Notes under the pieces: model-generated
The model's database searches: none
Told to the model about the DNA's origin: nothing
Seen by the model: the letters and a program-made list of their open reading frames with translations, nothing else
Position numbers and translations under genes: made by a program
Source of the DNA: Zopfochytrium polystomum
Taxonomy: Eukaryota > Chytridiomycota > Chytridiomycetes > Chytridiales > Chytridiaceae
Length of the DNA: 64,000 bases
Direction: 5' to 3'
NCBI GenBank assembly: GCA_025765615.1
Contig: JAIVFJ010000110.1
Coordinates: forward strand, 62,001 to 126,000
Part shown: in pieces, positions 57,369-64,000 of the stretch
How positions within the stretch are numbered: the first letter of the stretch is position 1
How the letters are laid out: each line of letters opens with the position of its first letter

Positions 57369-57379
57369 ATAATTCACTT
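57369..57379 (+). other. Primer binding site, predicted self-priming type
   Basis: ATAATTCACTT starts 2 nt after the 5' LTR and is the exact complement of AAGTGAATTAT at 57286-57296 in the same LTR, just where transcription should begin. Tf1-type elements use the first 11 nt of their own RNA as primer in this way. I did not identify a tRNA 3' end that matches the site. Confidence 0.65.
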
Positions 57380-57406
57380 CACCCTCTCCTACTACTCTCT
57401 GCCATC

Positions 57407-58330
57407 ATGTCTGACCCAAACAACACCTTCCCTGATGCAACTGCCTTCCAAGCCTTGATGGACCAATTACAAGCCCTCTCAAGACAGACACACCAACTTC
57501 AAGAACAAGTCCTTCACCAGCAGCACCAGCTTCAACAACAACTTCACCAACAAGAACATCAAGCTCTTCCCCTGCCTCAAGCCAACCAAGCAAGAGAGCC
57601 CAAGGTTCCCAGCCCTGACAAGTTCACTGGGCTGGCCAAAGACCTTAGGAACTTCATGGCCACTGTGGAGAATGTCATCCTTCTCCAACCTTCAAGATTT
57701 CCCAGTGAGCAAGTCAAGGTTCTTTTCACAAGCACCCTCCTGTCTGGTCAAGCTCAATCATGGTACAGATCTCTCCCAAGCACACCCACCACCCTGCAAG
57801 AGCTCTGGGAGGGGCTGGAAGCTACCTTTGGTGACCCCTACGCATCTTGGACAGCAAGATCCAAGCTCAAGCATATCAAGCAAGGAAAGCAATCTTGTGT
57901 GGCCTACACCAACCAATTCAAGCAACTAGCCAGAGACTCTGGATACAATGATGCAGCTCTGATGGAGCTGTACCATGATGGTCTCCATGAGTCTATCCAA
58001 GACATGCTCTCCCAGTCTCTGCACATCCCTGAGACCTTGGAAGAGTACATTCTCCTTGCCATCAAGATTGACAACAGACTCTACTCCAAGAGGCTGAAGC
58101 AAAGACAAGTAGGAACTACATCAAGACCTACCCCAGTTCCTCAAGCTCTTACAGTTCCTGAACCCATGCAAGTGGATGCAGTTGAGACACTTCCTAAGGG
58201 TCCTCTGAGCCAAGAGGAGAAAACAAGGAGGGCCCAGCAGGGACTGTGTTTTTACTGTGGCTCCAAGGAGCATGCTGTCAAGGACTGCCCAAGGAAGAAG
58301 CACCCAAACTCCCAGGTCCAGGCTCACTGA
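57407..58330 (+). CDS. gag: Gag (capsid/nucleocapsid) of the chromovirus
   Basis: 307 codons from the first ATG after the primer binding site. The Gln/His-rich N-terminus (about residues 15-60) is followed by the capsid-like core common to Ty3/Gypsy Gag (retrotransposon gag family): KFTGLAKDLRNFMATVEN, then SWYRSLPSTPTTLQELWEGL and YTNQFKQLARDSGYND. A CCHC zinc knuckle (CFYCGSKEHAVKDC, near 58244-58285) sits at the C-terminus. It packages the element RNA in cytoplasmic particles. The stop codon 58328-58330 lies inside the loop of the frameshift stem. Pol follows in the -1 frame and overlaps by 85 nt. Confidence 0.93.
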   Translation: MSDPNNTFPDATAFQALMDQLQALSRQTHQLQEQVLHQQHQLQQQLHQQEHQALPLPQANQAREPKVPSPDKFTGLAKDLRNFMATVENVILLQPSRFPSEQVKVLFTSTLLSGQAQSWYRSLPSTPTTLQELWEGLEATFGDPYASWTARSKLKHIKQGKQSCVAYTNQFKQLARDSGYNDAALMELYHDGLHESIQDMLSQSLHIPETLEEYILLAIKIDNRLYSKRLKQRQVGTTSRPTPVPQALTVPEPMQVDAVETLPKGPLSQEEKTRRAQQGLCFYCGSKEHAVKDCPRKKHPNSQVQAH

Positions 58331-61300
58331 GGGGCAATTCCCTGGACCCTCCTCCAAGCTGCCCCTGTTTCATCACCACCACCAGCACCACAAACACCTC
58401 AGATTCCAAGCCCCACCAACTCACCATGGATGTCAAGATTCAACTCTCACCCAAGTCAACCATCACAACCAAGGCCCTTATAGACTCTGGATCATCCTGC
58501 AACATCATTGATGCCACCCTTGCCAAGTCTTGTGCCATTCCTACGATCAAGAAATCCACACCCCTCAAGGTCCACTTTGCCAATCATGCTCTGTTCAAGG
58601 AAATCAGCCATGAAACCAAGCTAAACCTCCACATCCAAGACTTTCCACCATCCATGGTCAATCTGGAAGTATTGGACCTTGGCTCACCCACATTCTCTGT
58701 CATCCTGGGATTACCATGGCTGCAAGCCCAGAACCCTGCCATTGATTGGGTCACTGGTCAAGTCCAACCTCCACCAATCGGAACAGTCACCCAAAACTCA
58801 AGTCAAGCCCCCAAGTCTCATGCTCTCAAGCCCTTGATTCAAGATTCACAGCCAGCCAAGACTCAAGTTCCACAGTTCACAGTTCACAGTCAAGATTCAA
58901 GTAGAGCTCATAGAGCTCACAGTCATGGCCATGACTCTTGTTCACAGAACCCACAGTCAAAGATTCAAGTACCACAGTTCACAGTCCACATTCAAGATTC
59001 AAGTTCCACAGCTCACAGTCTTTGCCAAGAACAGAACTCTCAGTCAAAGATTCAAGAATCACAGTTCCCAGTCAAGAATTCAAGCCCCACTGCTGAAGAG
59101 CACGACAACCTGGACCCATCAGACCTTTTGCTGGCATCCAAGCTACCAAAAGAATATCTCCCTTATGCTGATGTGTTTTCCAAGACCAAGGCAGACCTGC
59201 TACCAGCTCAGAGGCCTTATGACTGTGAAATCCCACTCAAGGATGAAACTTGCAGCCCACCTTTCAAGCCACTGTACCACCTCTCTCCACCAGAAGCCAA
59301 GGCCCTCCAAGAATACATTGAAGAAATGCTGAACAAGGGATTCATCCAACCTTCCAAGTCACCAGCTGGAGCTCCCATCTTTTTTGTCAAGAAGAAGGAT
59401 GGGGGACTGAGACCCTGTGTGGACTACAGAGATCTCAATGAGATGACAGTCAAGAACCGCTATCCACTGCCTCTCATCTCTGAATTACTGGACAAACTGA
59501 GCCATGCAAGGATATTTTCCAAGATTGACCTCAGAGGTGCCTACAATTTGGTCAGAATTAAGCCCCAGCATCAATGGAAGACTGCCTTCAGATGCAAATA
59601 CGGTCACTTTGAGTACTTGGTTATGCCCTTTGGACTTACCAATGCTCCAGCTATTTTCCAAGGCATGATGAATGACATCTTCAGGGATATTCTGGACCTT
59701 TTTGTCATTGTCTACCTGGATGATATCCTGGTATTTTCATCTGACACTGCAAGCCATATGGGACATGTCAAGACTGTCTTGGAGAGACTCAGACAGCATC
59801 ACCTCTATGCAAAGCTGGAGAAGTGTGAATTCCACAAGACCTCCATTGAGTTTTTGGGGTTCATTGTGTCTGACAAAGGGATCTCCATGGCACCAGACAA
59901 GATCCAAACTATTCTTGAATGGAAGGCTCCAAATTCCATCAAGGATGTTCAAAGCTTCCTTGGATTTTGCAACTTCTACAGAACCTTCATTGCCAACTAT
60001 TCTGCCATAGCCAAGCCTCTCACTGATCTCACCAAGAAGACCACCAAGTTTGAATGGACCCCAGCAGCAGAGCAAGCCTGGCTAGCTCTTAAGACAGCAA
60101 CCACAAGTGCACCACTCCTTAAGCATGTGGATCCCTTGCTTCCCTTCACCTTGGAAACTGATGCCTCAGACTATGCCCTTGGCGCTGTTCTGTCCCAGCC
60201 AAGCTCTCAGGACCCCTCTGCTCCTCTGCATCCAGTGGCATATTACTCCAGGAAGCTGAACAGTGCTGAGTGTAACTACACAGTCCATGACAAGGAGTTG
60301 CTTGCAATTGTGGAAGCATTCAAATTCTGGAGACACTACTTGGCTGGTTCTAAAGGCATCTCTGTCTATTCTGATCACAAGAACCTCACCTTCTTCAGGG
60401 CAAGGAGGTTGCTCAAGCAGAGGCATGCCAGGTGGGCTGAACTGCTCTCTGAGTATGACTTTAAGCTGTGCTATTCTCCTGGTCACCTTAACACTGTGGC
60501 TGATGCCCTGTCAAGAAGAACAGACCTTGCACCTGAAGGGGGAGATGGTTTCACCCCACCATCCAAGACACACCTTTCATTGCTTCCTGACAGTGTGTGG
60601 GCCCATGCTATTTCCAAGGACCCCAAGCCTCACAAGATTCAAATCAGCCAAGAAGAGGAAAAACTTGAGATACTCAAGACAAGGCATGATGCAGCAACAG
60701 CTGGACACCCAGGAGAGCACAAGACATATGAGCTTGTTTCCAGAGACTTCTACTGGCCAGGCATGAGGAAGTACATCAAGAACTATGTCAGCAGCTGTGA
60801 AACCTGTCAAAGAAACAAATCCAGCAGACACAAGCCCTATGGACTTCTGGAGCCCCTCCCAATTGCCATCAGCCCTTGGTCATCAATATCCATGGACTTC
60901 ATTGTGAAACTGCCCCCATCCCATGGATTTGACTCTATCCTTGTTGTCATCTGCAGAAGGACAAAGTTGGCCCATTTCATCCCCTGCACTGAGAATATAG
61001 ATGCACAAGGAACAGCAGACCTGTTTTTGCAGCACATATTCAGGCTCCATGGGCTGCCTCAGTCAATCATCAGTGACAGAGGACCACAGTTCAGATCCCA
61101 ATTTTGGAAAGCACTCACAGCAGCCCTTGGAATCAAGTCTCAACTGTCAACTGCTTATCACCCTCAGACTGATGGACAAACAGAAAGAACAAACCAGACT
61201 CTGGAGCAGTATTTGAGGTGCTATGTCAGCTATCAACAGGATGATTGGCCCACCCTCCTTCCACTGGCAGAATTTGCTCTCAACAATTCTCTCCACTCAA

Positions 61301-61965
61301 GCACCCAGCTATCTCCTTTCTTTGCAACCTATGGCTTCAATCCAAGAGGAGATCTTCTGGGACAAGAGACCATATCCAATGTCCAAGCTCCTGCTGCGGC
61401 TTCACACTTACATAAGCTCAAGATCATCAACTCCTTCCTGGACTCCACCCTGAAGCAAGCCCAAGAAGATGCCTCAAGATTTGCCAACACTCACAGAATG
61501 GACCATGACCTTGCTGTGGGTCAGCAAGTTTGGCTTCTGAGGAAGAACTTGCAGACCAAAAGACCAAGTCCCAAGCTAGACAACCTCAAGTTGGGACCTT
61601 TCAAGATCTTGGAGCAAATCAATCCAGTCACCTTCAAGCTGGATCTCCCTGCATCCATGAAGATCCACCCAGTTTTCCATGTCAGCCTTTTAGAGAAGTT
61701 TGTGGCCAATTCCATTCCAGGCAGAGTTGTTCCTCCTCCTCCTCCAGTTGAGGTAGAAGGTGAAGAGGAATTTGAGGTTGAACAAATCTTGGATGCCAAG
61801 TGGTTTGGAAGAACACTCAAGTTCCTTGTTAAGTGGAAAGGTTACTCAGATGCTGACAACACCTGGGAGCCTGAGTCAAACCTCACTCACTGCCAAGACC
61901 TTCTGCTCGAGTTCAAGACCAGGTACCCCACCAAGTTGCAGAAGAGGCCTAAAAGGGGGAGATGA
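58246..61965 (+). CDS. pol: Pol polyprotein (protease, RT, RNase H, integrase with chromodomain)
   Basis: Open from 58246 to the TGA at 61963-61965 in the -1 frame relative to gag; it has no ATG of its own near the start, so it is expected as a Gag-Pol fusion. Protease: LIDSGSS (Asp codon 58483). A Gln/Ser-rich spacer with repeated SQFTVHxQDSS-like units lies at about 58800-59080. RT: KIDLRGAYNLVRI and YLDD (59713-59724). RNase H: ETDASDYALGAVLSQ and KELLAIVEAFKFWRHYL. Integrase: His/His then CETC zinc site, MDFIVKLPPS, IISDRGPQF and TDGQTERTNQ supply the D,D,E residues. A C-terminal chromodomain (EVEQILDAKW ... FLVKWKGYSDADNTWEPESNL) ends the protein. All key residues are present. The polypurine tract lies within the last codons. 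Confidence 0.95.
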   Translation: MFLLWLQGACCQGLPKEEAPKLPGPGSLRGNSLDPPPSCPCFITTTSTTNTSDSKPHQLTMDVKIQLSPKSTITTKALIDSGSSCNIIDATLAKSCAIPTIKKSTPLKVHFANHALFKEISHETKLNLHIQDFPPSMVNLEVLDLGSPTFSVILGLPWLQAQNPAIDWVTGQVQPPPIGTVTQNSSQAPKSHALKPLIQDSQPAKTQVPQFTVHSQDSSRAHRAHSHGHDSCSQNPQSKIQVPQFTVHIQDSSSTAHSLCQEQNSQSKIQESQFPVKNSSPTAEEHDNLDPSDLLLASKLPKEYLPYADVFSKTKADLLPAQRPYDCEIPLKDETCSPPFKPLYHLSPPEAKALQEYIEEMLNKGFIQPSKSPAGAPIFFVKKKDGGLRPCVDYRDLNEMTVKNRYPLPLISELLDKLSHARIFSKIDLRGAYNLVRIKPQHQWKTAFRCKYGHFEYLVMPFGLTNAPAIFQGMMNDIFRDILDLFVIVYLDDILVFSSDTASHMGHVKTVLERLRQHHLYAKLEKCEFHKTSIEFLGFIVSDKGISMAPDKIQTILEWKAPNSIKDVQSFLGFCNFYRTFIANYSAIAKPLTDLTKKTTKFEWTPAAEQAWLALKTATTSAPLLKHVDPLLPFTLETDASDYALGAVLSQPSSQDPSAPLHPVAYYSRKLNSAECNYTVHDKELLAIVEAFKFWRHYLAGSKGISVYSDHKNLTFFRARRLLKQRHARWAELLSEYDFKLCYSPGHLNTVADALSRRTDLAPEGGDGFTPPSKTHLSLLPDSVWAHAISKDPKPHKIQISQEEEKLEILKTRHDAATAGHPGEHKTYELVSRDFYWPGMRKYIKNYVSSCETCQRNKSSRHKPYGLLEPLPIAISPWSSISMDFIVKLPPSHGFDSILVVICRRTKLAHFIPCTENIDAQGTADLFLQHIFRLHGLPQSIISDRGPQFRSQFWKALTAALGIKSQLSTAYHPQTDGQTERTNQTLEQYLRCYVSYQQDDWPTLLPLAEFALNNSLHSSTQLSPFFATYGFNPRGDLLGQETISNVQAPAAASHLHKLKIINSFLDSTLKQAQEDASRFANTHRMDHDLAVGQQVWLLRKNLQTKRPSPKLDNLKLGPFKILEQINPVTFKLDLPASMKIHPVFHVSLLEKFVANSIPGRVVPPPPPVEVEGEEEFEVEQILDAKWFGRTLKFLVKWKGYSDADNTWEPESNLTHCQDLLLEFKTRYPTKLQKRPKRGR
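58303..58348 (+). promoter_or_regulatory. Predicted -1 ribosomal frameshift signal
   Basis: Heptamer CCCAAAC (58303-58309), read in the gag frame as C CCA AAC, fits X XXY YYZ. After 5 nt, GGTCCAGG (58315-58322) pairs perfectly with CCTGGACC (58341-58348) around an 18-nt loop. The shift gives the pol frame. Confidence 0.75.
61951..61961 (+). other. Polypurine tract
   Basis: AAAAGGGGGAG ends 4 nt before the 3' LTR and doubles as codons for the basic C-terminus of pol. Confidence 0.8.
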
Positions 61966-62318
61966 TGTTATGAATCACCCTCTGGAAACCTCTGGAACCT
62001 TCTAGAACATTCCTTCATGGAACCTTCTGGAACCTTCTGGAACCTTCTAGAACATTCCTTCATGGAACCTTGTGGAACCTTCTGGAACCTTCTTTGCTTT
62101 CCTGACTTGTCTTGTTGTCATTGGTATCATTGGTATCATTGTATTACTAATTGCTCTTTCTGGAACTTTCTTGGAGTCTTGACAAGGAACACTCTCAAAA
62201 GGTATAAAAGGGGGAAGGGGGACCTGTCCCATCCCTCAAGTGAATTATTGTTTCCAATACAATCATCACTCCTCTCAGTTCCTTGTCTGCCTTGTCCTGT
62301 CCTGCCCTGTTCCTGACA
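61966..62318 (+). repeat. 3' LTR
   Basis: Matches the 5' LTR at every position I compared, and both are 353 bp. It begins directly after the pol stop codon. Confidence 0.96.
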
Positions 62319-62323
62319 ATTGA
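62319..62323 (+). repeat. Target site duplication (right copy)
   Basis: ATTGA, matching 57009-57013. Confidence 0.93.
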
Positions 62324-63540
62324 TGATTTTTACTTATTTTTTCAATTAGTAGTTTATCCTGTTTTTCCTGTTTTTACTGTTTTATCTTTCATTTATTTGT
62401 TTGTTTGTTGTCTCTGTGTGTGTCTCTCTTTTCTCTTGTGTCTTTGAGTGACTGTCTTCCTCTTTGCACTGATCAGCTCTCCCCAGCTCCTCCACCCTTC
62501 TTGGCAGCTGAATGCCAAGAAATGCCCCATGATTTTCTGAGCTTTCTTCTTTGTTTGATGGCTCAGCCCCATTGTTTGGTGGCTCACTCCTGCTCTCTCT
62601 TCTTTGTTGTTTTATTTATTTTTTGTTCTTTTGTATATGTTTTCCCTTCTTTTCCCCTCCTTCTTCCTTCACCGTGCTGATTCCAACCCTCTCCTATTTA
62701 AGCAGCCCACCCCCATTCTTGTTGCCCCCCTTCGACTTCTGTGGTGGTGCCTCTAGGTTCCTGTCAATACATCGCTTCAAATACAGGTCTCTCAAGGTGA
62801 TATGAATGAGTTGGCTGGTCAGGTATTATGTGGTGGTAAGGCCCCTCTGGTATTCCTCCCTGTCTCTGGTGGTGGTTCCTTTGGCCTTTGGTGGGCGTGG
62901 TTCACTGGTTCAGACCCTCTTCCTTTCATGCTAATGCCTGTGGTTGTCTTTTGTGTCTTCCTTGTGTGTGGGAGTGGGTATTGACTTTCCTTGCTTCTAA
63001 GACAGGTTATTCTCTCTGGCCTGGTGAGGCAGAGGTCTGTCTCCTGGCAGGATGGAGCAAGAAGAGTCCCACTGTCTCCCACCCAGGTTGCACCCTCTTC
63101 CTTGGATTGAGCTGGAACACTCTCCCTGGAGTGAGACAAGTTGTGTCTTGTTCTGTTAAGTGGAAAACAGTTCTGATTTGGTTCAACAGGCACCTCTGCA
63201 CACTAACTGTTCCTTGTGTCTGCCCTTGTCTCTCCAATCCCCTCCAACTCAGGGTTTGACTTGTTGTTTATTTCTTTTTGTTGTTTCTTTTTGATGGGTT
63301 GTAATGGCCTGTCACTCCCCTTACTGATTCAGTTGGTCTTACCAATTCAGTCAGTTCTGTCCCTGGTCTAACTTGGCTTTGGCCCAGTGCCCCAGATGAA
63401 ACCCTTCTGTGTCTTGCACCAGAGGATTATGCTTTCTTTTGTGATTGTGCTTGTTTCATGCTTTGGTGTGAGAAACCCCTCTTTTGTGTTAGAGATTTAT
63501 TTGTGTTTTTGACGAAAAAACAGCCAGGCTTACTCCCAGA
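62324..63540. other. Unassigned region, repeat-like composition
   Basis: 1.2 kb of T/C- and GT-rich sequence with moderate GC, unlike both the genes and the AT-rich spacers. It contains CTATTTAAG (62694-62702) and no usable reading frame. It could be the interior of a degraded element carrying the Tc1 fragment to the right. I cannot define ends. Confidence 0.35.
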
Positions 63541-64000
63541 CACAAGAATGCTTGCTTGGACTTCGCTCGAGAATTTGAAAACTGGACTGTTGAGGATTTT
63601 AAAATCAACATAGAAGGCTCAGATGGCATGGCTTACACTTGGAAAATCCCAGGAAACCCATTGCAAGAGCAACACATACAACCCACGAAGAAGTTTAACA
63701 GCGGTTCCCAGATGGTTTGGGGTGCTATGACCTGGACTGAAGTGCTGCAAATGGCATTTGTAGAAGGAATAATGGTCTCGGAACAATATGTGACAATTCT
63801 GGAAAATAGCCTTATCTCCAGTCTGGATGAAATGGGAATTGACCCTGCAGGAATCACCTTTCAGCAAGACAACAACCCAAGCACACATCAAAATGCACAA
63901 AGGGATGGCTGGAAAAGCAAGGATTTCGTTGTGTTGAGTGGCCAGCTCAATTTCCAGACCTGAATCCTATCAAACATCTGTGGAGAGATTTGAAAACTTG
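63541..64000 (+). pseudogene. Second Tc1-family transposase fragment (runs off the right end)
   Basis: The segments NWTVED, INIEGSDGMAYTW, SQMVWGAMTW, ILENSLISSLDE and FQQDNNP match the transposase of the element at 14784-16343, on the opposite strand and at lower GC than host genes. The stretch between NWTVED and the INIEGSDG block, where Tc1 enzymes carry their first catalytic Asp, is missing. A frame change near 63925-63945 separates the FQQDN block from the [10 protein letters not shown] block at 63957-63987. It is therefore inactive. The upstream part is unrecognisable, and the right end is outside the window. Confidence 0.8.

Larger units (their letters stand above)
57014..62318 (+). 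mobile_element. Full-length Ty3/Gypsy chromovirus LTR retrotransposon
   Basis: A 5,305-bp element with two 353-bp LTRs (57014-57366 and 61966-62318) starting TGTTATG and ending CTGACA. The LTRs read identically by eye, and a perfect 5-bp target duplication ATTGA flanks the element (57009-57013 and 62319-62323). gag and pol are both fully open. The pol order (protease, RT, RNase H, integrase, chromodomain) identifies a Ty3/Gypsy chromovirus. No disabling change is visible, so it looks recent and potentially active. Confidence 0.96.

Noticed and set aside
62324..62830. A second LTR promoter (CTATTTAAG).
   Set aside because: No matching second copy, no TG...CA ends and no primer site could be defined.

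Overview
This window is eukaryotic nuclear DNA, most likely from an early-diverging zoosporic (chytrid-like) fungus. The evidence is short GT-AG introns in GC-rich genes, proteins full of Ser/Ala/Gly/Pro/Asp runs, long dinucleotide microsatellites, and fungal-type genes: a GH5_12-like glycolipid glucosidase, a Rib2/Pus9-type pseudouridine synthase, an ACS-type MFS permease, an SUV39/Clr4-class SET protein, a Mit1/Mi-2-like CHD remodeler and a Tf1-like chromovirus. A DPY-30 motif protein fits a flagellated fungus. The lineage is an inference from gene content.

Layout. 1-7.8 kb: MAD1 (minus strand, running off the left end) diverges from a GH5 glucosidase gene (plus). 8.5-20.8 kb: four minus-strand genes, three of them single-pass membrane proteins of unknown function (one with an SH3 domain, one with a ricin-like module) and one small ricin-like protein. 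A dead Tc1/mariner element with intact ends lies among them (14784-16343). 22.4-24.8 kb: a Myb/SANT-like protein. 25.6-26.8 kb: fragment of another ricin-like gene and a solo LTR. 27.8-33.2 kb: a two-helix membrane protein and an MFS permease. 33.5-44.8 kb: CHD remodeler, pseudouridine synthase and a protein of unknown function, all minus. 45.5-46.2 kb: a MITE-like element. 46.9-55.8 kb: DPY-30-like protein, H3K9-type SET methyltransferase and an ankyrin-repeat protein, all plus. 56.7-62.3 kb: a tRNA-derived SINE-like sequence and an apparently intact, very young Ty3/Gypsy chromovirus. 63.5-64 kb: a second broken Tc1 transposase.

Most notable result. The chromovirus (57014-62318) has identical 353-bp LTRs and a perfect 5-bp target duplication. 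Each LTR carries an array of alternating GAA/TTC pentamers, a textbook heat-shock element, including eight consecutive perfect units and a separate triple just upstream of the TATA box. A diverged solo LTR at 26.5 kb lacks exactly 55 bp of that array. The same element shows an 11-nt match between the presumed 5' end of its RNA and its primer binding site (Tf1-like self-priming) and a compact -1 frameshift signal between gag and pol (heptamer CCCAAAC, 5-nt spacer, 8-bp perfect stem). Together these suggest a stress-inducible, self-primed retrotransposon. Its integrase ends in a chromodomain, and the window also holds host genes of the heterochromatin pathway such domains are thought to read (SET methyltransferase, CHD remodeler).

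Limits. Gene models were spliced by eye. Exon edges given as exact were checked for frame and GT-AG; others are approximate. Three genes show frame changes that may be short introns or homopolymer errors in the assembly.
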